From an uncultured Collinsella sp. (GTDB lineage: Bacteria; Actinomycetota; Coriobacteriia; Coriobacteriales; Coriobacteriaceae), in assembly GCA_902475475.1 (NCBI GenBank), contig CABRZY010000047.1, forward strand, positions 1 to 10,977: 10,977 nt of DNA. The letters are read 5' to 3'. The translations under genes were made by a program, and so were the position numbers. Positions 1 to 7,435 of the stretch are shown here, one piece after another. Position 1 is the stretch's first letter, and every line of letters begins with the position of its first letter. The notes below the pieces were generated by a model. It was not told where the DNA came from. It did no database searches and worked only from the letters and a program-made list of their open reading frames with translations.

Positions 1-3000
1 CCGCCACCGAGCCCGCCACCGCCACCGAGCCCGTAGCCGCCACCGCCGCCCACGCCCCCGAAGGCGCGATCTTCAACTCCGAGAACGCCCGCGGCAACCT
101 GCACCTGGGCATCGACGTGGGTTCCACCACCGTTAAGCTCGCTGTGCTCAACGACGACAACCAGATTGTCTACGCCAAGTACCAGCGTCACCACACCGAC
201 GTCCGCGCTTGCGCCCGCGACTTGTTCGAGGGCGCTGCGACCGTGCTGCCGACGGCCCAGATGACCTGCGCCATTACCGGCTCGGGCGGCCTGCTGCTGT
301 CCCAGTGGCTCGACCTGGAGTTTGTCCAGGAGGTCATCGCCAGCAAGCGTGCCGTCGAGACCCTTATCCCGGCCACCGATGTCGCCATCGAGCTGGGCGG
401 CGAGGACGCCAAGATCATCTACTTCGACAACGGCATCGAGCAGCGCATGAACGGCACCTGCGCCGGCGGCACGGGCGCCTTCATCGACCAGATGGCCACT
501 CTGCTGCACACCGACGCCAGCGGCCTCAACGAGCTCGCGGCCAACGCCACCACCATCTATCCCATCGCTAGCCGCTGCGGCGTTTTTGCCAAGACCGACG
601 TGCAGCCGCTGCTCAACGAGGGTGCCCGCCCCGAGGACGTCGCCGCTTCCATCTTCCAGGCCGTCGTGACCCAGACCATCTCGGGTCTGGCGTGCGGCCG
701 TCCCATCCGCGGTAACGTCGCCTTCTTGGGCGGCCCGCTGCAGTATCTCTCCGAGCTGCGCCACCGCTTCTACCTCACGCTCAACCTGGACGAGGAGCAC
801 CGCATTGTGCCCCAAAACGCTCACCTGTTTGTGGCGAGCGGCGCCGCCATGGCGCATGAGTCCAACAAGCTCAGCACGTTCCCGCAGCTCATCGAGGCCA
901 TCGACAGCCTGGGCGACACGCAGGGTGCCGAGGTCGAGCGCCTGGATCCGCTCTTTGCCACCGACGAGGACTTTGCCGAGTTCAAGGGCCGCCACGACAC
1001 CGAGGTCGTCCCCAAGGGCAAGCTCGACGGCTACACCGGCCGCGTGTTCATCGGTATCGACGCCGGTTCTACCACCATGAAGGCCGCGCTCGTGGGCGAG
1101 GACGGCCAGCTGTTGCACACCTGGTACGGCAACAACAATGGCGACATCCTGGGCACGGCCAAGGTCATCATGGCCGATTTCTACAACCATATCCCTGCCG
1201 GCTGCACCATCGGCCACGTGACCACTACGGGCTACGGCGAGGCGCTGCTCATCGAGGCGCTCAAGGCCGACTCCGGCGAGATCGAGACCGTTGCGCACCT
1301 GCGCGGTGCCAAGGCATTCCTGCCCGGCGTCGAGTTTATCCTGGACATCGGCGGCCAGGACATGAAGTGCCTGCGCGTCAAGGACGGCGTCATCGAGCAC
1401 ATCATGCTCAACGAGGCCTGCTCGTCGGGCTGCGGCAGCTTTATCGAGAGCTTCGCCGTCTCTATGAACATGGACGTGCGCGCGTTCGCCAACGCTGCCA
1501 TCCATGCTAAGGCCCCCGTCGACCTGGGCAGCCGCTGCACGGTCTTTATGAACTCGCGCGTCAAGCAGGCGCAAAAGGAAGGCGCCACGGTGGGCGACAT
1601 CGCGGCCGGCCTGTCCTATTCCGTCATCAAGAACGCTCTGTTCAAGGTCATTAAGCTGCGTGACCCCAAGGAGATCGGCAGCCAGGTGATCGTTCAGGGC
1701 GGCACCTTTATGTCCGACGCCACGCTGCGCGCATTTGAGCAGCTCACCGGTGTGCATGCCGTGCGCCCCGACATCGCCGGCTGCATGGGCGCCTATGGCG
1801 CTGCCTTGCTCGCCCGCGATCGCGCCGGCGCCGACGGCACCTCGACCATCCTCTCGGCCGAGGACATCGCGCACCTCACCGTGACGCAAAAGCACGTCCG
1901 CTGCAGCCGTTGCTCCAACAACTGCCAGCTTACCGTCAACGACTTTGGCGGCGGCAGGCGCTTTATCACCGGCAACCGCTGCGAGAAGGGCGCCGGCCAC
2001 AAAAAGCAGAAGACCGAGGCCCCCAACCTCTTCAAAAAGAAAAATGAGCTGCTCTTTAACCGCGAGGTGCTGAGTCCCGACGAGGCCCCGCGCGGCACCG
2101 TCGGCATCCCGCGCGCACTCAACATGTACGAGAACTACCCCTTCTGGCATGCGTTCTTTACGCGCCTAGGCTTTAGCGTGCAGCTGTCCGACCAGTCGAG
2201 CAAGAAGACCTACCAGGCGGGCATCGAGTCCATGCCGTCCGAGAGCGTGTGCTACCCGGCAAAGATGAGCCACGGCCATGTGATGAACCTTATCGACCGC
2301 GATGTCGACTTCATTTGGATGCCGTGCGTGCGCTGGGAGCGCAAGGAGGATCCGACCGCCGGCAACTGCTATAACTGCCCCATCGTCATGAGCTACCCCA
2401 CGGCGCTGGCGCTCAATATCGACGAGATCCGTGAGCAGAACATCGAGTTCCTGTATCCGTTTGTGCCGTATCACGACAAGACCGAGCTCAAGCGCCGCCT
2501 GTACCAGGTGCTCGCCGTCGACCGTGTGGCCGATGCTGAGGCCGGTCGCGGTCGCGTGCGCGGTCCTAAAATCACGCGCTCCGAGGTTGATGCCGCCGTC
2601 AACGCTGCTTTTGAGGCCGACGCGCGCTTCCACGAGGATATCCAGACCATGGGCGAGGAGGCTCTCAAGTGGGTCGAGGACCACGGCGGTCACGGCATCG
2701 TGCTCGCCGGTCGTCCCTACCATAACGACCCCGAGATCAACCATGCCCTGCCCGAGCTTATCTCGAGCTTTGGCTTTGCGGTCTTTACCGAGGATTCGCT
2801 CGCGCATCTGGTGAAGCCCGAGCGTCCGATTCGCGTCGTCGATCAGTGGATGTATCACAGCCGCCTGTACGCCGTCGCCCGTTTTGTGACGATGCGCAAC
2901 GACCTGGACCTGATCCAGCTCAATTCCTTCGGCTGCGGCCTGGACGCTCTGACCACTGATCAGGTGCAGGAGATCCTGGAGGCCAGCGGCAAGATTTACA

Positions 3001-4628
3001 CCGTGCTCAAGATTGACGAGGTGTCCAACTTGGGCGCCGCGCGTATCCGTATTCGCTCGCTCATGGCGGCGCTCAAGGACCAGGAGGCCGAGCGCTTGGC
3101 CGAGGCTACGGCCGCGGGCGAGACTTACGAGCAGGGCGATGCCGCGCCGGTGGCGCCCTCCACGGATGCCCCCGCGTTCGCGAGCCGTAAGTACACGTTC
3201 GAGGCGCAGCGCGAGAGTGCTTCGACCGCGTGGCCCAAGGTGCCCTTTACCGAGCAGATGCGCGAGGAGGGCTACACCATCCTGTGCCCGCAGATGGCGC
3301 CGATCCACTTTGACCTGGTCAAAGAGGTGTTCCGTGGTGCTGGCTACAACTTGGAGCTGCTGCCCTCGACCGATCACGATGCCGTCGAGGCCGGCCTGCG
3401 CTATGTGAACAATGATATTTGCTATCCGTCGATCCTGGTAACGGGCCAGATTATGGAGGCCATCGAGAGCGGTCGATACGACCTGTCCAAGACAGCCGTG
3501 GTTATCAGCCAGACCGGCGGCGGCTGCCGTGCCACCAACTACATCGCACTCATCCGCAAGGCCCTGCGCGAGAGCGGCCACCCCGAGATCCCGGTGATCT
3601 CGCTTTCGGCCGTGGCGCTGGGCGAGGACAACCCCGGCTTTAAGATTACGCCGGCGCTGCTTAAGCAGGCAGTCTACGCGGTGCTCTTTGGCGACGTGAT
3701 GATGCAGATGCTCTACCGCTGCCGCCCGTACGAGGCTACGCCCGGTGCCGCCAACGCGCTCTACGAGGAGTACATGGCGCGCGCTCGCAAGCTGGCGCCC
3801 AAGTTTAACCGCCACAACTACACCAAGCTGTGCCGCGAGGCCATCCGCGCGTTCGACACCATGCCGCTCGTGGGCGAGGGTACCAAGCCGCGCGTGGGCG
3901 TGGTCGGCGAGATCCTGGTCAAGTTCCATCCCACAGCCAACAACCACGTGGTCGATGTCATCGAGCGCGAGGGCTGCGAGGCCGTGGTGCCGGGTCTGCT
4001 CGACTTTTTCCTGTACTCCATGAGCAACGCCGAGCTGCAGAAGGACGAGTTGGGAAGCTCCGCTACCACGCGCGCTGGTATGCAGGCGCTCATCAAGCTC
4101 GTGGACTGGATGCGCACGCCGGTGGAGGAGATGCTCGAGAAGTCCCGCCGCTTCGAGGCGCCCGAGCGCATCGGCACCATGGCCGACAAGGCCCGCACGG
4201 TGCTTTCGGTGTGCAACAACATGGGCGAGGGCTGGCTGCTCACGGCTGAGATGCTCGATCTGATTGACCACGGTGCGCCCAACATCATCTGCACGCAGCC
4301 CTTCGCGTGCCTGCCCAACCACGTGGTGGGCAAGGCCGTGATCAAGGAGCTGCGCCGCCAACATCCCGAGAGCAACATCGTCGCGGTGGACTACGACCCC
4401 GGTGCATCCGAGGTCAACCAGCTCAACCGTATTAAGCTCATGATCAGCGTGGCAAAGGAGAACATGCGCGCCGGCAAGGGCTTTAAGCTCGAGAAGGTGG
4501 CGCCGCTCGCGATGGACGAGGTCACCGGTCAGATGCGTGCCCACGACGGCTGTGCGAGCTGCGGATCTGCCAGTGAGGAGGCCGTTGCATCGGTCGCCAA
4601 GCGCCTGGGGCGCGGCATTAAGAAGTAG
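1..4628 (+). CDS. Acyl-CoA dehydratase activase-like giant protein (two BadF/BadG ATPase modules, DUF2229, HgdB-like), 5'-partial
   Basis: Residue numbers count the GTG at 117 as 1. Module 1 (about 1-250) has the phosphate motif GIDVGSTT, GGEDAK (94-99) and Cys115/Cys154. Module 2 (about 310-565) repeats this with GIDAGSTT (313 on), TTGYGE, GGQDMK (412-417) and Cys435/Cys474. The 39-residue Cys spacing matches Cys127/Cys166, which hold the dimer-bridging [4Fe-4S] cluster in the activator HgdC. A Cys knuckle follows (596, 599, 603, 622), then a DUF2229 region from about 660 (VGIPRALNMYENYPFW) and HgdB-like segments with conserved-looking Cys712, Cys940 and Cys1102 (NDICYPS). A variable Ala/Glu/Pro linker lies near 992-1032. 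The family couples ATP hydrolysis to one-electron transfer to dehydratases or double-cubane proteins in the anaerobic cytoplasm; the substrate here is unknown. The GTG at 117 lies inside the nucleotide-binding motif and cannot be the start. The frame is open to base 3 with no ATG, GTG or TTG, so the gene begins upstream. Confidence 0.9.
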   Translation, partial: ATEPATATEPVAATAAHAPEGAIFNSENARGNLHLGIDVGSTTVKLAVLNDDNQIVYAKYQRHHTDVRACARDLFEGAATVLPTAQMTCAITGSGGLLLSQWLDLEFVQEVIASKRAVETLIPATDVAIELGGEDAKIIYFDNGIEQRMNGTCAGGTGAFIDQMATLLHTDASGLNELAANATTIYPIASRCGVFAKTDVQPLLNEGARPEDVAASIFQAVVTQTISGLACGRPIRGNVAFLGGPLQYLSELRHRFYLTLNLDEEHRIVPQNAHLFVASGAAMAHESNKLSTFPQLIEAIDSLGDTQGAEVERLDPLFATDEDFAEFKGRHDTEVVPKGKLDGYTGRVFIGIDAGSTTMKAALVGEDGQLLHTWYGNNNGDILGTAKVIMADFYNHIPAGCTIGHVTTTGYGEALLIEALKADSGEIETVAHLRGAKAFLPGVEFILDIGGQDMKCLRVKDGVIEHIMLNEACSSGCGSFIESFAVSMNMDVRAFANAAIHAKAPVDLGSRCTVFMNSRVKQAQKEGATVGDIAAGLSYSVIKNALFKVIKLRDPKEIGSQVIVQGGTFMSDATLRAFEQLTGVHAVRPDIAGCMGAYGAALLARDRAGADGTSTILSAEDIAHLTVTQKHVRCSRCSNNCQLTVNDFGGGRRFITGNRCEKGAGHKKQKTEAPNLFKKKNELLFNREVLSPDEAPRGTVGIPRALNMYENYPFWHAFFTRLGFSVQLSDQSSKKTYQAGIESMPSESVCYPAKMSHGHVMNLIDRDVDFIWMPCVRWERKEDPTAGNCYNCPIVMSYPTALALNIDEIREQNIEFLYPFVPYHDKTELKRRLYQVLAVDRVADAEAGRGRVRGPKITRSEVDAAVNAAFEADARFHEDIQTMGEEALKWVEDHGGHGIVLAGRPYHNDPEINHALPELISSFGFAVFTEDSLAHLVKPERPIRVVDQWMYHSRLYAVARFVTMRNDLDLIQLNSFGCGLDALTTDQVQEILEASGKIYTVLKIDEVSNLGAARIRIRSLMAALKDQEAERLAEATAAGETYEQGDAAPVAPSTDAPAFASRKYTFEAQRESASTAWPKVPFTEQMREEGYTILCPQMAPIHFDLVKEVFRGAGYNLELLPSTDHDAVEAGLRYVNNDICYPSILVTGQIMEAIESGRYDLSKTAVVISQTGGGCRATNYIALIRKALRESGHPEIPVISLSAVALGEDNPGFKITPALLKQAVYAVLFGDVMMQMLYRCRPYEATPGAANALYEEYMARARKLAPKFNRHNYTKLCREAIRAFDTMPLVGEGTKPRVGVVGEILVKFHPTANNHVVDVIEREGCEAVVPGLLDFFLYSMSNAELQKDELGSSATTRAGMQALIKLVDWMRTPVEEMLEKSRRFEAPERIGTMADKARTVLSVCNNMGEGWLLTAEMLDLIDHGAPNIICTQPFACLPNHVVGKAVIKELRRQHPESNIVAVDYDPGASEVNQLNRIKLMISVAKENMRAGKGFKLEKVAPLAMDEVTGQMRAHDGCASCGSASEEAVASVAKRLGRGIKK
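3..32 (+). repeat. Direct repeat coding an Ala/Thr/Glu/Pro tract
   Basis: The 12-base unit GCCACCGAGCCC occurs at 3-14 and again at 21-32, in frame, encoding ATEP twice within a low-complexity stretch (ATEPATATEPVAATAAHAP). It lies just ahead of the first ATPase module of the activase and is probably a flexible linker or N-terminal extension. Its length is cut by the window edge. Confidence 0.6.
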
Positions 4629-4656
4629 CTGGTCTGCTATGGGCTAGATATGAGAC

Positions 4657-4693
4657 AAACGGGTGGTAGCCGTGCCGGCTACCACCCGTTTTT
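4657..4693 (+). terminator. Rho-independent terminator of the activase gene
   Basis: A perfect 15-bp stem pairs 4657-4671 (AAACGGGTGGTAGCC) with 4677-4691 around the 5-base loop GTGCC. The stem ends in T residues, giving a T run at 4689-4693. It begins 28 bases after the activase stop codon. The A run on the 5' arm mirrors the T run, so it could also stop transcription arriving from the other strand. Confidence 0.9.
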
Positions 4694-4713
4694 GCTGGAC
4701 ATATGTTGCGCAA

Positions 4714-5223
4714 ATGACCTTGCTACAGCCTTCCGTGGGCTTGCCCGATTTTTGGGCCGGTTCGGGCTTTGAGGACAAGTTACTGCAGGCCCAAGGCGAT
4801 TTTTCGCTCAACGCAGGCCAGCACAGTGTGACCTATCTGCCAAACGACGAGACGACCGCGACCGGTCGCTACCAGGTGCTGCTGTACGACAACAACTTTG
4901 GTGCTGCCGAAAGCTATCCCGAGTTCGACTGGGGCCAGCTGGGCGCCGCGGTGGTGACCGACTACAGCAAGGGCACGCATTCGTTTGGGCGCATCTTTAC
5001 GGTGGACGAGGTGGCGCGCACCTACGAGCTCGAAGACCAGACCGCGGGGCCGTTCTCGGGCTACGTAAGCAGTGCGCAGCGCGTCGGCGATTCGAATAGC
5101 ATGCTCGTGGCTTCGGGCCAGGCCAAGACCTTCACCGAGTACGACCGCTACGGTCTACCCATCGCTACCTACGAGATGGAAGCCGAGAAGTGCATCTACC
5201 GCGTGTACAAGTACGAGCTGTAG
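4714..5223 (+). pseudogene. 5'-truncated arylsulfotransferase (ASST) remnant
   Basis: About 170 codons resemble the C-terminal part of the arylsulfate sulfotransferase family, which moves sulfate between phenolic compounds and is usually exported. Visible parts are a GQHSV motif (His codon 4822-4824), followed by the blade-like pattern LLYDNNFG, FTVDEVARTYEL, a glycine-rich turn, and a final strand ending in YKYEL. The QH motif may match the region of the family's catalytic histidine, but I could not align it. Full-length family members are about 500-600 residues, so the front two thirds, including the signal peptide, are missing. The open frame runs back to a GTG at 4663, but that codon is inside the upstream terminator hairpin. 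The first ATG, at 4714, has no ribosome site before it. I read this as a relic left by a deletion that joined it to the terminator. A short functional protein is possible but less likely. Confidence 0.65.
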
Positions 5224-5373
5224 GGCCGCGCTTAGGTTTGACCAATGGAGTATGAAAACACGCCGTTCGCCGATGCCCCCTCCGCGAGCGGCAGCCATAT
5301 GGTTTGATGTTAGAAACATATAGTTGCCGCCAGCCTGCTGGCGACGTTCCCCCTGATATCGGAGGTTCCAGGT
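5224..5373 (+). promoter_or_regulatory. Leader region with a hairpin upstream of the small membrane protein gene
   Basis: This 150-base stretch has no convincing gene. It contains a 6-bp hairpin, CGCCAG (5328-5333) with CTGGCG (5338-5343) around CCTG, and a strong Shine-Dalgarno GGAGG at 5361-5365. A TATAGT hexamer at 5319-5324 could be a -10 element, but no matching -35 box is evident, so the promoter is not established. Confidence 0.35.
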
Positions 5374-5412
5374 ATGTTTCACGCTCCGTTAAGCAACTAT
5401 CGGCTGGGCTAA
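5374..5412 (+). CDS. Possible 12-codon leader peptide
   Basis: An ATG at 5374 sits 8 bases after the strong ribosome site GGAGG (5361-5365). It opens a 12-residue frame (MFHAPLSNYRLG) ending in TAA at 5410-5412. The next gene starts at 5414, only one base after this stop, and has no good ribosome site of its own. Ribosomes that finish the short frame could therefore restart on the next ATG, which would be translational coupling. The peptide resembles no known attenuator leader and has no run of a single amino acid. Alternatively, the ribosome site directly serves the 5414 start despite poor spacing. Confidence 0.4.
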   Translation: MFHAPLSNYRLG

Positions 5413-5413
5413 C

Positions 5414-5863
5414 ATGGGTCGCCGTGCTATTTCGATAGCCCTTGCAGTGGTCTGCCTAGCTGCGCTCTTGGGCGCTACAGGGCTGTTTGCTATAAGCCGA
5501 GAAACGTCCTATATGCAGGAATGCGCTTCCGAAGGGTTTGCCATTGACGGTTACTATCGGGACGACAAGACGAGTCTGGAAACCCTGGCCTTTCTTGAAG
5601 AGGATAACCATCGGTGGCAACTAGTCGACAAAGACGGCAGCTGCGTAGACGGGCAGTTTAAGCGTACGGATGACCCCAACATCCTGATATTAAAGAAGGA
5701 AAACGGCGAAGAATTCGGTACGGTCCACGTGGCGTATACGTCACGCCGACGCGAGCAGGGCCAGCTCTATCTATTTAGAGATAGCAAAGTGACCCGATTT
5801 TATCTTGTGAGCACCGATCCGGCGTTTACGGTGGAGTCTGGCGATGTCGATGCGGACGTCTGA
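5414..5863 (+). CDS. Small membrane-anchored or secreted protein of unknown function
   Basis: The 149-residue product is not recognised. Residues 5-27 form a hydrophobic segment (ISIALAVVCLAALLGATGLF) preceded by two arginines, which fits a signal peptide or N-terminal anchor with the rest outside the cell. Cys14 is in this segment, but there is no convincing lipobox. The remaining roughly 120 residues alternate polar and hydrophobic residues with several turns (GYYRDD, DKDGSC, LYLFRDSKVTRFYLV), suggesting a small beta sandwich or barrel. Cys37 and Cys77 could form a disulfide. Codon use is less GC-rich than in the flanking large genes, as in many short exported accessory proteins. It appears coupled to the preceding 12-codon frame, and no partner gene follows on the same strand. 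Confidence 0.7.
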   Translation: MGRRAISIALAVVCLAALLGATGLFAISRETSYMQECASEGFAIDGYYRDDKTSLETLAFLEEDNHRWQLVDKDGSCVDGQFKRTDDPNILILKKENGEEFGTVHVAYTSRRREQGQLYLFRDSKVTRFYLVSTDPAFTVESGDVDADV

Positions 5864-5872
5864 TTCACGGCA

Positions 5873-5913
5873 ATAAAACAGCGAGCGGGGCGCGGGTGCG
5901 AACTGCGCCCCGC
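5873..5913 (-). terminator. Hairpin terminator between convergent genes
   Basis: A perfect 9-bp GC-rich stem pairs GCGGGGCGC (5885-5893) with GCGCCCCGC (5905-5913) around an 11-base loop. Read on the minus strand it is followed within a few bases by TGTTTTATTG (5880-5871), a fair T tract, so it best terminates the DUF389 gene ending at 5989. On the plus strand only CATTT follows, so it is at most a weak terminator for the small protein gene. Confidence 0.7.
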
Positions 5914-5988
5914 CATTTGCTCGTGTCCGTATCGCATCTGCGCCTCGTCGTAACTTGCGTCCGTGCGGGCATTCATCCCGCGCCCGCA

Positions 5989-7128
5989 TCACTTCACATC
6001 GAACTCAACGCGATCGAGCTCGGGCACATTGAGGTCGATGAGTTTGCGGGCGACACGGCGGTCGTGCGCCCCAAGCGCCTCGCCTGTCGTCACATGGGCG
6101 ACAATCTCGCGCTCGACGATGCCTTCTTCGTCCCCTTCGGTGGCCGAGGTCTCGACGGCGACGGTGTAATCCTTAAAGCCCGGCAGCACCGCGGCAAGCT
6201 CGCGTGTGGTCTCGGTGACGCCGTAGCCGTCCTGCACGCCGGCCTGCGCCGAGCCAATGGAACCCGCGGTCATAACGATGCAGGGGATGGCAAAGATCAC
6301 CGTGCCCACAATAATGCGGCGGCGCACTTTGCGTGACAGCTCGTTGACCTCAGCGTTTTCCTCGGCGGTCACAATGCCGTCGCCGTTGAGGTCGCGCTTG
6401 AGCGGCACACGCAAAAGAAGCAGCACGGCTTCGGCCGCCAGCGCGATAAAGACGACGTTGATGCCAAACTCGTAGAGCGCCGAGAGAAACAGCGATCCGC
6501 TTGCGATGGCGATGCCGTAGCCTGCTGCGCACAGGGGCGGCATCAGCGCGGTTGCCACGGCCACACCGGCGATGAGCGTGGCGGGTTCCTGGTCGCGCGA
6601 GTTGCCCAGGCCGCCCGCAAAGCCGCCCGCGAGCGCGACGGCAAGGTCCCACACAGTCGGTGTCGAATTGTCGATGATGGCGGCCGTGGTGGTGCCAAGG
6701 GGCGAGAGCTTAAAATACAGCGTGGACGTGACCAGGCAAAAGACCATCTGCAGTGCGAGGCTGGCAATGGTCTCGACGGTGATCTCGCGGTCGAGCGTGG
6801 CAATGCCATATGCCATGGCAAGAACCGAGCCCATGAGCGGGCAGATGAGCATGGCACCCACGATGGCGATGTCCGAGTCGATATTGAGGCCGATGCTTGC
6901 GATGAGCATGGCGATGATGAGGATGCACAGGTGAGAGCCGGTCAGGCGTGCCCCGTTTACAAAGCGCTTGCGAATCACATGGTAGGGCGCGCGACCCTCG
7001 CGAATGTTGAATGCGCGCTTTAGGAAGCGGCCGGCGTTCTCCATGACCTCACTATGGGCAGGGCGGATGCCGTGGCGCCGGTGATGGCGTTCACGCAGTC
7101 GCTTGAGTTGTTGTCTATCGAGTTCCAT
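5989..7128 (-). CDS. DUF389 family multi-pass membrane protein with an EF-hand loop
   Basis: The 379-residue product matches the DUF389 family, integral membrane proteins of unknown function in many bacteria. About seven hydrophobic segments are visible, near residues 64-82, 86-108, 117-139, 160-176, 182-207, 212-240 and 270-292. They include the Gly/Pro-rich stretches IVGAMLICPLMGSVLAMAYG and TALMPPLCAAGYGIAIASG typical of the family core. The N-terminal 60 residues are highly basic (RLRERHHRRHG) and probably cytoplasmic. The C-terminal 85 or so residues form a soluble tail. Between membrane segments, residues 246-257 form a canonical EF-hand loop. The frame stays open to 7254 (421 codons), but the ATG at 7128 is chosen because GAGG (7137-7134) precedes it by 5 bases and the upstream residues look non-conserved. 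It is divergent from the surface protein gene and convergent with the small protein gene, so it is probably transcribed alone. Confidence 0.88.
   Translation of the reverse strand: MELDRQQLKRLRERHHRRHGIRPAHSEVMENAGRFLKRAFNIREGRAPYHVIRKRFVNGARLTGSHLCILIIAMLIASIGLNIDSDIAIVGAMLICPLMGSVLAMAYGIATLDREITVETIASLALQMVFCLVTSTLYFKLSPLGTTTAAIIDNSTPTVWDLAVALAGGFAGGLGNSRDQEPATLIAGVAVATALMPPLCAAGYGIAIASGSLFLSALYEFGINVVFIALAAEAVLLLLRVPLKRDLNGDGIVTAEENAEVNELSRKVRRRIIVGTVIFAIPCIVMTAGSIGSAQAGVQDGYGVTETTRELAAVLPGFKDYTVAVETSATEGDEEGIVEREIVAHVTTGEALGAHDRRVARKLIDLNVPELDRVEFDVK
6358..6393 (-). other. EF-hand-like calcium-binding loop in the DUF389 protein
   Basis: Residues 246-257 read DLNGDGIVTAEE. Asp1, Asn3, Asp5, Gly6, Ile8-position Val, Thr9 and Glu12 satisfy the 12-residue EF-hand loop consensus. 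The loop sits between predicted membrane segments near 212-240 and 270-292. Only one loop is visible; EF-hands usually pair, so it might pair across a dimer or act alone as in dockerin-like loops. Calcium binding is inferred, not shown. Confidence 0.7.
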
Positions 7129-7143
7129 GTTCACCTCGTTCCA

Positions 7144-7156
7144 GCGCGGTCCGCGC
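7144..7156. repeat. Perfect short hairpin beside the DUF389 ribosome site
   Basis: GCGCGG (7144-7149) and CCGCGC (7151-7156) are exact reverse complements around one base. The element lies in the DUF389 leader, 6 bases upstream of its ribosome site. It could be an operator half-site pair or a mRNA structure affecting translation, but in such GC-rich DNA it may be chance. Confidence 0.4.
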
Positions 7157-7435
7157 AACGCGCCCGTTATCCTAACTCTACACCGTGGCGGGCGGGGTGT
7201 CTGTTGGATGCGGAATCCGATAGGGCGGATGACGCGGGAGCAAATGCAAATCACAGGCTCAATTCCATCCCGCGAGAATATGATGCACCAGCTCCTTCAA
7301 ATGTGACGAAACTGTGAAGTACGAGAGCGTGAATTTCAAAAAATACGCTGGTCGCCAATGTTGCGCAACAGAATTCAAAAATCAGCTCCTACATTTTGAA
7401 GCGTATGGATACATCCGTGTCAAAGGGAGAAAGCC
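7157..7435. promoter_or_regulatory. Divergent intergenic region rich in inverted repeats
   Basis: This 279-base stretch has no believable gene and should hold promoters for both the DUF389 gene and the surface protein gene. It is AT-richer than the flanks from about 7240 on. It contains an inverted repeat CGCGGGA (7233-7239) with TCCCGCG (7268-7274), a tandem GCAAAT pair (7240-7251), a good -10-like TATGAT (7279-7284) without a clear -35, a 12-base palindrome (7359-7370), and TTCAAAA (7374-7380) paired with TTTTGAA (7394-7400). GAATTTCAAAAAAT (7331 on) and GAATTCAAAAAT (7371 on) are imperfect direct copies 40 bases apart. The surface gene's ribosome site GGGAG is at 7425-7429. Exact promoters could not be assigned. 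Confidence 0.5.
7359..7370. promoter_or_regulatory. Perfect 12-base palindrome, candidate operator
   Basis: TGTTGCGCAACA is a perfect palindrome located 66 bases upstream of the surface protein start. It lies between two similar AT-rich GAATT(T)CAAAAA repeats. The symmetry and position suit binding of a dimeric regulator, but no regulator gene is in the window, so this is inferred from symmetry alone. Confidence 0.4.

Noticed and set aside
2166..4544. A 792-codon open frame on the minus strand opposite the activase gene
   Set aside because: The plus-strand protein has clear family motifs throughout; the antisense frame is low-complexity (Leu/His/Val/Ala-rich) and is explained by strong GC bias at third codon positions.
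5896..6336. A 146-codon plus-strand frame opposite the DUF389 gene
   Set aside because: It overlaps the convincing membrane protein, starts inside the terminator hairpin and has no recognisable features.
7129..7254. An N-terminal extension of the DUF389 protein to a start at 7254
   Set aside because: The added 42 residues look like random translated DNA, and the ATG at 7128 has a well-placed GAGG ribosome site.
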